The notes beneath the pieces are model-generated. The model did not search any database, was not told the DNA's origin, and saw only the letters and a program-made list of their open reading frames with translations. Source: an uncultured archaeon (GTDB lineage Archaea; Nanobdellota; Nanobdellia; Woesearchaeales; UBA583). From it: DNA of 52,183 bases. Both the position numbers and the translations under genes were made by a program. This document shows, piece after piece, positions 44,401 through 51,378 of this stretch. The stretch's first letter is position 1, and the number at the start of each line of letters is the position of its first letter. The stretch lies in assembly GCA_937138345.1 (NCBI GenBank), contig CAKZOW010000046.1, positions 1 through 52,183 of the forward strand. Reading direction: 5' to 3'.

Positions 44401-47165
44401 TTGAATCATTACTTGATAACACTTTTGTTCTCTTAGAAACTTCTCCAGCATTAGATGCGGGAATTCCTAATTCATTATACTATGACCATAGTGGAAATTC
44501 TAGGCCAAGAGATTTAGGATATGATATTGGGGCTTTAGAAAAATCTCTTAGTAAATCTTATCCAATTAGCCCTACTTGTGATGAGATTATCATAACTGAT
44601 CATCCACTAAGTACAATTATTACAGTAGGTCCTGAAAATGCAAGTAATTTAGTTTCAATTATTAATAATGCTGAACCTTATACTACAATTTATTTAAAAG
44701 ATGGTTTTTATGATATTCAACATCAAGGTAATATTTTAATTGAATCAGAACATATAACTATTAGATCTGAATCTGGAAATAGAGATTCAGTTATTATTGA
44801 TTCTAATTATAAGGTATATGGATTTAGAGTTGCTGCAGATGATTTTACTCTTGCAGATCTTACAATAAAGAGATTTGCATATCACCCAATTCATATTCAA
44901 GGTAGAGACAATGCAAGATTACACAATATTGCAGTATTTGATGGTGGAGAACAATTTGTAAAGATTAATTCTCATCCTTATGATGGTGTTAGAGAATTCT
45001 CAGATAATGGAACTGTTAGTTGTTCTCATTTTGAATTAACTCCTTCTGGTTCTGCAAATGTTAGAGCCTCAATTGGACCTGGATCTTGTTATACTGGAGG
45101 TATTGATATGCATGCTGGTTGGAATTGGAAGTTTCATGATAGTGTTTACAAAGATATATATTGTAGAAATAGGCCTGGATTAGCAGAACATGCTATTCAT
45201 CTTTGGAGAAATGGAAAAGATAATATTATTGAGAGAAATATCTTAATTAATAATGGAAGGTCTATTGGATTAGGTCTCTACCCTGGAAATGGAAGGAGAG
45301 ATTTTCTGCCTGGAGATTTAGATGGAACAACCTATACTAAAGCAGAAGTTGAACATGTTGGTGGGGTTATTAGAAATAATATTATTTATACAAATATTGG
45401 TAAAAAAGCTGAGAGTGGTATTTCTTTAGAAGGTGCTTATGAATCCCAAGTGTATCACAATACTATTTATATGATTGGGTCAAATAGGGTTCCTATTGAT
45501 TCAGTTTATGAGAGTACTAAAAAAAATACTATTATGAATAATCTATATTATGAAAATCACCAATGGCAAGAAGGAATTAATTTTAGAAACCAAGCAGAAC
45601 TTGAGAAAAATACTGTAGAGAATAATATTTTTATTGATGATACTTCTATTTTTAAAGACTTTAGTAATTTGAATTTTGAATTAAGCTCTAGTGCTTCTAA
45701 TAGTATTGATCAAGGTATTTTTACTGGAACAACTCATGATTTTAATAATTTTCAAAGAGACCAAATCCCTGATGTAGGTGCTTATGAATATGGAAGTGAA
45801 AAAGAAGAAATAACACCTCCACCAGTTATTCCTGAAGAACCTCCTGAGGACGACCAAAATGGCGATACTACAACATTACAGTTATGTAGAGAAATTACAA
45901 CAATTGAAGACAATAAAAATCCAATCAAAGAAATTTTTATTTCTCCTCAAGGTGATGATACTAATGGAGATGGTAGTCAAACAAACCCGTATAAAACATT
46001 TTCTAAAGCTAGTTTAGAATTAACGGCAGGGAGTGCTTTAAGACTACTTCCTGGAACCTATTCAAATATGGCTTGGTTTTCATTTTTAGATCTTGTAGGA
46101 ACTCAAGAAAACCCAATTTGGATTGGTGGATATGACTCTGAGAATAAGCCCGTTATTTCTGGTGGTTTAGAGCCTATTAAAATTGAGAAATTTAATTATT
46201 TAATACTTCATGATATGATACTTAAAAACAATGTAAGAAATGCAATTAACTTGGAAGATGGATCCCAATATGCCAATGAAACTGCTGCATCTCATGTATT
46301 AATTAGAGATGTGACTGTGGAAAACCTGGTGAAATATGGAAGTGAAACTACATCAAATTGTGTAAAAATTTCAGGTGTTAGAAATTTTGCGATAATAAAT
46401 AGCAAATTTAAAGATTGTAGTAGTTCTAGTCCAAGTGGAAGTACAGCAATAGATGGTGTTGGAGTTCATAATGGTTTAATCTACAATAATTCTTTTGATA
46501 ATATGCCATTAGTTGGAGTTCAATTTAAAGGAGGTTCAGAAAATATTGAAGTTATAGGAAATATTTTTAATGGGTTTGGAGATCGAGCAATTCAAGCTGG
46601 AGGTTATACTGGAGATTCATTTTTTAGAAAACCTCTAAGTACAACAAAACCTAATTTTGAAGCTAGAAATATTTCAATACTTGGTAATTTCTTTGAAAAT
46701 ATTGATACTCCGCTATCATTTACTGGAAGTGTAGATGTTACTGTTGAATACAATACTTTTGTTGATTTTAATAATTACCTTGCAAGAATTGTTAAAGAAA
46801 AACAATCAGATTCAACATATACATTTTATGACACCCAAAATGGAACAATTAAGCATAATATTGTATATTTTGATAGTAGTATTTATTCAATACTCAATAT
46901 TGGTTCTAATACTAATTCATCTTCATTTTTATTTGAAAATAATCTTTGGTATAATTACAATAATCCATCACAGACTATTTCAAAATTAAATGGTATTGAA
47001 AGTAGAGAAGTTAATGGAATCTATGCAAATGATCCTAAGTTCATCTCAGCTAGTTCAAATAATTATTATCTGGAATCTTCTTCACCTGCATATAAATCAA
47101 GTACAGGGATTTCTCGTGATTTTATGTGCCATACAGATACTCCCAATATTGGAGCATTTCAATAA
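41457..47165 (+). CDS. 1902-aa pilus-associated protein: TM, VWA-like, Ig-like and three beta-helix domains
   Basis: N-terminal TM 'MIVLVIFILTIGLFVYTN' (10-28) without a signal cleavage site. A VWA-like domain has 'VSLNFVIDGSST' (Asp 126, partial MIDAS) and a Cys-rich insertion ('CDFCKKSCED', 'CNEDVCGGCS', about 310-400). An Ig-like domain (about 510-600) precedes three parallel beta-helices (about 615-1030, 1040-1430, 1460-1902). The second contains 'CYTGGIDMHAGWNWKFHD', paralogous to the 758-aa protein; the third starts like pectate-lyase-type helices ('SPQGDDTNGDGSQTNPYKTF'). There is no C-terminal anchor. Layout recalls VWA-bearing pilus-tip adhesins such as PilY1, but with beta-helices instead of a propeller. 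A role in glycan binding or cleavage is inferred. Confidence 0.8.
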   Translation: METIENILGMIVLVIFILTIGLFVYTNNFVSITSSYEGEEQKFLYTTHSNSFDTLLLLHDNSSQLSLSELTSLAAFEESEVINNSGVIINITDEYIRYLDQIYGRNNYYVSIKPKVADVSLNFVIDGSSTLQDERERLATELPTLLSKIKTQNYINGEEKIIANVFILGKKEESSESKCTLFDELYNAEITCTLLDHVDLYQRPEVVEGIETTDFNNYKIEYNIEAPYGSRESQVHSVRGDGNIKDYYEADWGNGVAYVSALSKDTARLVLIFPMSDELSTSSISEACFTPTLLGKNKNEGFREQKVCDFCKKSCEDPNSPSIVRAYETIENGALVAKDNGHVVYPIFAYDCDYPYNTVTFNGYFDYVFGNGIPSSTACNEDVCGGCSEDLSQNVCFHPECETYILDHMEYLANETSGRVIDLDDLDELIRSVEEGVKTTLNSFEHTIGIKQNRSKFVYQRSLVMDNKLFTDITLEVYYDISDIDQELYDEYLELIESQRLDLQPPIFSITSHSQREVVIDPYVSISGIATDKNGVSDISYFCTYGCSGSGIANGTNPFSIDSLELTLGDNYILFIVQDLSNQSNTLEYELILTYLPPLGGCDDIHVHCIGEGYEFESIALALANGSGGDEFRIYEGEYYVDEIHYIKPNLAGTAGRPTTFIGIGDVVLDGSGLQRNNGNAVFFLDGFYDSDTDTMTKNKYLHFENLEFKNSGYRDFRVDESTHVTFKNIRSFGAYQNSIFSSFSSHITIEDSYFDTTYGEHCVYLSNSGDYYTIRNNIFKNCDKSGFQINADPDATYCRGFTFGPDEPFCDGVSEHAIFENNKIYGASGRGGAGVNLASVRHSLFQNNIIFENFAGGIVAWDGGYGIEYGSDNNTFRHNTIYFKANEGRSAFQVVKGSDQNKIYNNILLSGKDIGKEYGAIEFDSTTIDTQSLITNNIYYRNGNSHVITNKEVQEFTLAEFNAISEYEDNSTSLTTLNGLFESLLDNTFVLLETSPALDAGIPNSLYYDHSGNSRPRDLGYDIGALEKSLSKSYPISPTCDEIIITDHPLSTIITVGPENASNLVSIINNAEPYTTIYLKDGFYDIQHQGNILIESEHITIRSESGNRDSVIIDSNYKVYGFRVAADDFTLADLTIKRFAYHPIHIQGRDNARLHNIAVFDGGEQFVKINSHPYDGVREFSDNGTVSCSHFELTPSGSANVRASIGPGSCYTGGIDMHAGWNWKFHDSVYKDIYCRNRPGLAEHAIHLWRNGKDNIIERNILINNGRSIGLGLYPGNGRRDFLPGDLDGTTYTKAEVEHVGGVIRNNIIYTNIGKKAESGISLEGAYESQVYHNTIYMIGSNRVPIDSVYESTKKNTIMNNLYYENHQWQEGINFRNQAELEKNTVENNIFIDDTSIFKDFSNLNFELSSSASNSIDQGIFTGTTHDFNNFQRDQIPDVGAYEYGSEKEEITPPPVIPEEPPEDDQNGDTTTLQLCREITTIEDNKNPIKEIFISPQGDDTNGDGSQTNPYKTFSKASLELTAGSALRLLPGTYSNMAWFSFLDLVGTQENPIWIGGYDSENKPVISGGLEPIKIEKFNYLILHDMILKNNVRNAINLEDGSQYANETAASHVLIRDVTVENLVKYGSETTSNCVKISGVRNFAIINSKFKDCSSSSPSGSTAIDGVGVHNGLIYNNSFDNMPLVGVQFKGGSENIEVIGNIFNGFGDRAIQAGGYTGDSFFRKPLSTTKPNFEARNISILGNFFENIDTPLSFTGSVDVTVEYNTFVDFNNYLARIVKEKQSDSTYTFYDTQNGTIKHNIVYFDSSIYSILNIGSNTNSSSFLFENNLWYNYNNPSQTISKLNGIESREVNGIYANDPKFISASSNNYYLESSSPAYKSSTGISRDFMCHTDTPNIGAFQ

Positions 47166-47176
47166 CTTATTTTTTG

Positions 47177-47192
47177 TTACTACTAATAGTAA
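47177..47192 (+). terminator. Possible terminator hairpin after the 1902-aa gene
   Basis: Perfect 6-bp stem 'ttacta-ctaa-tagtaa' just after a T-run, 12 bases past the stop codon. Weak stem, so the assignment is tentative. Confidence 0.35.
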
Positions 47193-47203
47193 TAATAAAA
47201 TAA

Positions 47204-47213
47204 TCTTTTTAAA
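47204..47213 (+). promoter_or_regulatory. Probable TATA box of the 211-aa gene
   Basis: CTTTTTAAAG, about 26 bases upstream of the ATG at 47235. Confidence 0.5.
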
Positions 47214-47234
47214 GAGAAATTAATTTTTTATTCT

Positions 47235-47870
47235 ATGAAAACACATATAAGTTTTAATAAAGTAGTTGATAATTTTAAACATAAAGATTATGGGGGGCAA
47301 TATAAAAATATTTTCGAAGCTTGGGGTTTAGATGATCATAACGAAAAAAAAGAACTATGGAGTTTAATATATCGTAATTCAAATAAAGTTCCTACTATGA
47401 CTCTTACGACTCAATATGATGATAAGGAATTAAAAATTAGATTAACAGAGCCAACCTTTGATCCTTTATCTCTTGAGAGTACTTGTGTTTATGCAACACT
47501 TAATGGAAAAAATATTCTTGGAATTGATAGTGTCGAACAAGTTCAATTACTTGATATTGTTTTTTCGCTAATTGAGAAATATGATTTTTTTGATGCTTTA
47601 GATCGGGCAAAAAACTATGTTATTGAATCTCCAGTTAAAGTACCTAAACCAAAAAAGTGCAATAAATATGGAGAATTAGAAAAAAAACTCTCAGAAGAAT
47701 TGGAGAAAGTAGACACAGTAATAGAAGAGAAAGAGGAGTCAGAACTATCTTCTAAAACAAGTTATATAATATCTTCTAAAGATAGAAAATTTATGAAATA
47801 TTTATACAGAGAAGGGCTAATACCTAAAGATGTTAGAACTATTGAAACTGCATATGAGTATTTGAAATAA
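47235..47870 (+). CDS. Unrecognised cytoplasmic protein, 211 aa
   Basis: No family recognised. No signal or TM. Residues 1-130 look globular and alpha/beta ('TYDDKELKIRLTEP'-like strands, 'ILGIDSVEQVQLLDIVFSLI' helix). Residues 140-175 are a charged helix ('LSEELEKVDTVIEEKEESE'), and the end 'DRKFMKYLYREGLIPKDV' is a short helical tail. It lies downstream of the pilus-associated gene but has its own promoter, so a link to the pilus is only positional. Confidence 0.6.
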   Translation: MKTHISFNKVVDNFKHKDYGGQYKNIFEAWGLDDHNEKKELWSLIYRNSNKVPTMTLTTQYDDKELKIRLTEPTFDPLSLESTCVYATLNGKNILGIDSVEQVQLLDIVFSLIEKYDFFDALDRAKNYVIESPVKVPKPKKCNKYGELEKKLSEELEKVDTVIEEKEESELSSKTSYIISSKDRKFMKYLYREGLIPKDVRTIETAYEYLK

Positions 47871-47895
47871 AAAAAGATTCTAATTTTTAGAATCT
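47869..47895 (-). terminator. Intrinsic-type terminator at the end of the DoxX gene
   Basis: Perfect 8-bp stem 'agattcta-atttt-tagaatct' (47875-47895) followed on the minus strand by seven T. It overlaps the last DoxX codons and sits between convergent genes. Confidence 0.65.
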
Positions 47896-48269
47896 AGTGA
47901 AAACTTTCCAGATGGAAGTTGTGCTAATGCAATTAAACCACCAATGATTGCTAAGTTTTTAAGAAAAGCACCTAGTTGACCTTCACCTACGTGAAACATA
48001 ATTGTTGCTAAGAATGTATAAAGAGCAAGTAGATATGCTCCTTCTTTTAGTTTATATCCTAAAATTAATGAAATACTTCCAGCAAGCAGCATAATCATTC
48101 CAATTACTAAAATAAGTGAACCTGGTAGTGGAATCCATGAACTTCCTGCAAAACCAGCACTTCCTGCAAAACCTGTTGCTTTTCCAATAAAACTATTTAC
48201 AAATAATAGTACTAAGGAAATTCTAGCAATAAAAATTGCACAACCTGTATTGTTATTTTTTTTTACCAT
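47880..48269 (-). CDS. DoxX family membrane protein
   Basis: The 129-aa protein has four TM segments in the DoxX arrangement: 'IARISLVLLFVNSFIGKATGF' (TM1 with the conserved Gly-Lys), 'LPGSLILVIGMIMLLAGSIS' (TM2), 'AYLLALYTFLATIMFH' (TM3) and 'QLGAFLKNLAIIGGLIALA' (TM4). DoxX-like proteins have been linked to quinone-dependent oxidation and redox stress, but many have no defined role. Monocistronic, with a TATA box at 48291-48301 and a terminator at its end. Confidence 0.8.
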   Translation of the reverse strand: MVKKNNNTGCAIFIARISLVLLFVNSFIGKATGFAGSAGFAGSSWIPLPGSLILVIGMIMLLAGSISLILGYKLKEGAYLLALYTFLATIMFHVGEGQLGAFLKNLAIIGGLIALAQLPSGKFSLDSKN

Positions 48270-48290
48270 GTAATAATATTATAGTTTTTT

Positions 48291-48301
48291 TATTTATAAA
48301 G
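48291..48301 (-). promoter_or_regulatory. TATA box of the DoxX gene
   Basis: Minus strand CTTTATAAATA, about 27 bases upstream of the ATG at 48269. Confidence 0.65.
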
Positions 48302-48332
48302 GAGTAGTTTCCTTTTTGAAACTTCACAACAA

Positions 48333-48343
48333 CTTAATAAATC
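48333..48343 (+). promoter_or_regulatory. TATA box of the 190-aa gene
   Basis: CTTAATAAATC, about 25 bases upstream of the ATG at 48363, divergent from the DoxX promoter. A hairpin 'agtttc-cttttt-gaaact' lies between them. Confidence 0.55.
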
Positions 48344-48362
48344 TAAATTAAACCTAATTATT

Positions 48363-48935
48363 ATGAATCAATATTTAGTGAATGGAAATTATATTACTTT
48401 AAAAGACTCTCATTTTAGTGGTACTCAATCAATTGATGAATATCAGCAACAAATTCTAACAGCTCTTGGTAAGATTGGTGTAACTCAAAATTACATCGCC
48501 ATTGATGTGTTAGAAGTTGGTGTTTGTGTAAGTTGGGAGATTAATAAACAACAATTTTCTTTTACATGTACATCACAAGAAACTACTACTTTGAATATGG
48601 GGGCTATTGCTCAGGCTATTCAAGAAGATGTAAGACAAATTAAAAGAGGTATAAAAGATCTTACTTTAGTTATGCGTCAGTATTCCCAAGAAGATATTAC
48701 TAAACAAGTCAAGCAAAAAAAAGGACTTCTTGCATTTTCTCAAGAAGATGAACATAGTTTAGATGAAGAAGATGAAGAAGATTTAGTTTTTTATTCAAAA
48801 GCTGATGCTCGTTTAGTAATTAATGATATTAAATCACGTTATAGAAATTTTACTGATTTATCTTTAATTCCTGAAAAAGAAAGAAATAAACTAAGAAAAG
48901 CTTACCTTTATTTAGGAGTTGAGGTGAAATTTTAA
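48363..48935 (+). CDS. Unrecognised cytoplasmic protein, 190 aa
   Basis: No family recognised. Residues 1-80 look beta-rich ('YLVNGNYITLKDSHFSG', 'VLEVGVCVSWEINKQQ'). A helical stretch follows (85-120), then an acidic patch 'SLDEEDEEDLVFYSKAD' and a helical end 'RYRNFTDLSLIPEKERNKL'. No signal or TM. The last 24 bases overlap the end of the convergent 170-aa gene. Confidence 0.55.
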   Translation: MNQYLVNGNYITLKDSHFSGTQSIDEYQQQILTALGKIGVTQNYIAIDVLEVGVCVSWEINKQQFSFTCTSQETTTLNMGAIAQAIQEDVRQIKRGIKDLTLVMRQYSQEDITKQVKQKKGLLAFSQEDEHSLDEEDEEDLVFYSKADARLVINDIKSRYRNFTDLSLIPEKERNKLRKAYLYLGVEVKF

Positions 48936-49424
48936 GTTAGGGTTTAATTCTGAGGGTGTTGATACTTCTCGATTATTTTTCTTATGATTATCATCTTTAC
49001 TAAAAGTTACCAAATTAGGTACTTTTAATCTTTTTTGAAATCTATTAAAATGTTCTTCTACATAATAAGAAGGATAAATATTTTGAAGTGTTTTTTGAAT
49101 TCTTGCAAGTTTTAACAATTTCAGTGCAGGAGTTTCATTTTCAATACATCTCTCTAAACTAGAAACTACTGCTTTATTTAAACAAGATTTGGTTATTTTT
49201 TTTGAAGCGAAATATCCTTGAGAGAGTTGTTTTGATAGTTGAGTAAAATAAGTATTAACTAATTCGTCATTTGTATCTAAAATATGAATTTGAGTTGTTC
49301 TTTGGGCTTTATCCATATTTGAGAAAACTTGAACTGGCTGAGATGTATTGAAATAAGGTATGGTATTAAATTTTTTTTGGTATTGTTCATAAGAATGAAC
49401 TTCTACTTCATATTGTGTATTCAT
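48912..49424 (-). CDS. Unrecognised protein, 170 aa
   Basis: No family recognised. Soluble, with a mainly helical pattern ('LVNTYFTQLSKQLSQGYF', 'ALKLLKLARIQKTLQNI') and a basic C-terminal region. Coding overlap with the convergent 190-aa gene at 48912-48935. TATA box at 49441-49455 supports expression. Confidence 0.5.
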   Translation of the reverse strand: MNTQYEVEVHSYEQYQKKFNTIPYFNTSQPVQVFSNMDKAQRTTQIHILDTNDELVNTYFTQLSKQLSQGYFASKKITKSCLNKAVVSSLERCIENETPALKLLKLARIQKTLQNIYPSYYVEEHFNRFQKRLKVPNLVTFSKDDNHKKNNREVSTPSELNPNLKFHLNS

Positions 49425-49440
49425 GATATAGATAGTGTTT

Positions 49441-49455
49441 TTTTATTTATAATTA
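49441..49455 (-). promoter_or_regulatory. TATA box of the 170-aa gene
   Basis: Minus strand TAATTATAAATAAAA, about 25 bases upstream of the ATG at 49424. Confidence 0.6.
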
Positions 49456-49490
49456 TTTTGTTTTATTTACTTTGGAGTGATTAAAGTAAA

Positions 49491-49505
49491 AATATTTATA
49501 AATAC
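49491..49505 (+). promoter_or_regulatory. TATA box of the 108-aa coiled-coil gene
   Basis: AATATTTATAAATAC, about 31 bases upstream of the ATG at 49529. A 7-bp hairpin 'ttacttt...aaagtaa' lies just upstream (49467 on). Confidence 0.6.
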
Positions 49506-49528
49506 TCATCACCGAGTTCTTTTAGATA

Positions 49529-49855
49529 ATGGTAAAGATAATTTCAAATCATGAATATAATTCACTTCAAAAAATTAAATTAAGACTTGAAGTTGAAATA
49601 GAGAGAGCTAAAGAACAATTAGAAAAGGAAAAAGAAATCTATAAAATTACTCTTGAAGAAGACTATAAAGCTAAAAAATTAGCTTTAGATAGAGATTATA
49701 CTTCAAAAATGCATCAAATGCAATTAAAATGTAGAGAAGATATAAAAGCAATTAAAGAACAAGAAGCTAAAAAAAGAGAAACTATTGAAAAAGAATTAAC
49801 TAAAGTTTTAGTTGATGGTATTAAAAAACTAGATAAAAAATTATCTAAGAAGTAA
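49529..49855 (+). CDS. Small highly charged coiled-coil protein
   Basis: The 108-aa product is one long Lys/Glu-rich helix with heptads ('LRLEVEIERAKEQLEKEKEI') and no TM or enzyme motif. No family recognised. The last 36 bases, encoding 'IKKLDKKLSKK' and the stop, are repeated at 51338-51372 beyond two minus-strand genes, so a two-gene cassette appears to have been inserted at this gene's 3' end without breaking it. Confidence 0.6.
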   Translation: MVKIISNHEYNSLQKIKLRLEVEIERAKEQLEKEKEIYKITLEEDYKAKKLALDRDYTSKMHQMQLKCREDIKAIKEQEAKKRETIEKELTKVLVDGIKKLDKKLSKK

Positions 49856-49880
49856 AAATAGTTAACTAATATTTTATATA

Positions 49881-50597
49881 TTAATGTTTTTTTGAATCAC
49901 TATAATGATGTACAATATCATTAAACCTATTTATCATTGGCAGGCCTATTGAGCTTTGTGAATTTGAATAATCATCAAGACATAATAGTTTATTTAATAA
50001 TTGAAAATTACTATGAATTATAGAATGAGGCATTTGAGTTAAAGATAACTTATTATTTCTCATTAATTTTGTATTATTTACTGCTTCTTCTTCTAAAGAC
50101 ATTTTTTGTTTTATTTTATCTTCTAATGTAAGATTAGAATCCATAAAATACTTTTCTACTGAACTTAAACCACATAGCGTAAAGTATGCATTATCATACA
50201 TTTCTTCTGAAGAAAAAGAATTTTTCTCAAAAATTTCTCCAATTATCGATTCTGATCCTCGTAGTTGATATGCAACTTCTCCTTCACAAACTCCTCTATA
50301 ATATGCATTCAGCACTGGATTATCAAATGATTTATATAACCCAATAAGAGAATTATTTAAATTAGTATCATCTCCATAAACAAATGCTAAAACTTCTCTT
50401 TTTGTAAGTACTGGATTATTGTCAAGAATTTGAGTTATTTGCTCAATATCTTCATTGCTTGCTTTTTTATCTAATAGATAGGCTATACATCCACTTTTAA
50501 AATCGCTTTTTTCCTTTACTCCCTCATAAGCAATTTTTGAACTACAAGTTAATCTCATTCCAATATTTTCTAATACTATATTATTTCTCTTCATCAT
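49881..50597 (-). CDS. Unrecognised cassette protein, 238 aa
   Basis: No family recognised. Predominantly helical, soluble, no signal or TM. Segments such as 'SLIGLYKSFDNPVLNAYYRG' and 'DKIKQKMSLEEEAVNNTKLM' give no functional clue. It overlaps the upstream 238-aa gene by 17 bases and is probably translated with it. Lies inside the direct-repeat-bounded cassette. Confidence 0.6.
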   Translation of the reverse strand: MMKRNNIVLENIGMRLTCSSKIAYEGVKEKSDFKSGCIAYLLDKKASNEDIEQITQILDNNPVLTKREVLAFVYGDDTNLNNSLIGLYKSFDNPVLNAYYRGVCEGEVAYQLRGSESIIGEIFEKNSFSSEEMYDNAYFTLCGLSSVEKYFMDSNLTLEDKIKQKMSLEEEAVNNTKLMRNNKLSLTQMPHSIIHSNFQLLNKLLCLDDYSNSQSSIGLPMINRFNDIVHHYSDSKKH

Positions 50598-51297
50598 TGT
50601 CCTCCATTAAAGCATCTGTTACTGTTGCGTAAAATCTTTCTTTTATACTTTCTTCATTTACATCTTCAATAAATGATGTATCTACTAAAGTCATTATATC
50701 GTGTATGATATTTTCTCTTTCTTTAATTAACTGACTTGAATCGTATTTCTGGTGAAAACATCTAGGATCATCTGATTTAAATTCAAAAGCCATTGAAGTT
50801 AATTCTCCATAATTTAGAGGTAAATTATGATTTATTAAACGATTTTCAAGGTTTCTTACTTGTTTTAAAAATGATGAAAGATCTAACTGATTATAATTTG
50901 GAAAATTTCCTAATAAAGCATAAAATAGTGGGAAATCATGTTCTTGGTAACCCATTTCTAAAATACCAGATAATGATGAAGATAAAAGTGAGTTTGTTAT
51001 ACTTTGAGAGCTATCTTTTTTCTCTGACTCAAAATCTAAAAAAATTTCTGCTGTGAGATAATTTTTAAAAAATGTGTTCACTTCAGGATCTTTTGTTTCT
51101 GTAATATAAGGTAAAATGATAATTTTATTAGAATTAGGAATAGTCACATAGCTTGCTGGATTAATATCACCTGAAAAAATATCAAGATAATCATTAAAAT
51201 CTTCTTTAGTTAAACCATATCTGATAAATTTCCTCTTTAAAATTTTTTTAGGAGTTCTAGTAATTTTTAGAGGTAATATCTCATAATCAACTTTCAT
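50581..51297 (-). CDS. Unrecognised cassette protein, 238 aa
   Basis: No family recognised. A basic N-terminus 'ITRTPKKILKRKFIRYGLTK' precedes a mixed alpha/beta region and an acidic C-terminus ('DALMEDNDEEK'). No TM or signal. First gene of the cassette operon, with a TATA box at 51317-51328. A basic-to-acidic pair of overlapping ORFans could be a two-protein module; no toxin, antitoxin or nuclease motif was found. Confidence 0.6.
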   Translation of the reverse strand: MKVDYEILPLKITRTPKKILKRKFIRYGLTKEDFNDYLDIFSGDINPASYVTIPNSNKIIILPYITETKDPEVNTFFKNYLTAEIFLDFESEKKDSSQSITNSLLSSSLSGILEMGYQEHDFPLFYALLGNFPNYNQLDLSSFLKQVRNLENRLINHNLPLNYGELTSMAFEFKSDDPRCFHQKYDSSQLIKERENIIHDIMTLVDTSFIEDVNEESIKERFYATVTDALMEDNDEEK

Positions 51298-51316
51298 TGT
51301 ATTTTATGGTACTTTG

Positions 51317-51328
51317 AATTTATAATTG
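51317..51328 (-). promoter_or_regulatory. TATA box of the two-gene cassette
   Basis: Minus strand CAATTATAAATT, about 25 bases upstream of the ATG at 51297 and inside the repeat-bounded segment, so the cassette carries its own promoter. Confidence 0.6.
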
Positions 51329-51378
51329 TTTCTAATCATTAAAAACTAGATAAAAAATTATCTAAAAAGTAATTGAGA

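Larger units (their letters stand above)
49820..51372. repeat. ~35-bp direct repeats (49820-49855, 51338-51372) enclosing a two-gene cassette
   Basis: The copies differ by one single-base gap and one substitution. Both still encode 'KLDKKLSKK' plus stop and include the palindrome 'agataa-aaaa-ttatct'. Offset about 1518 bases. The enclosed segment holds two overlapping minus-strand ORFans with their own TATA box. Same geometry as the repeats at 573/2490. Confidence 0.85.
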
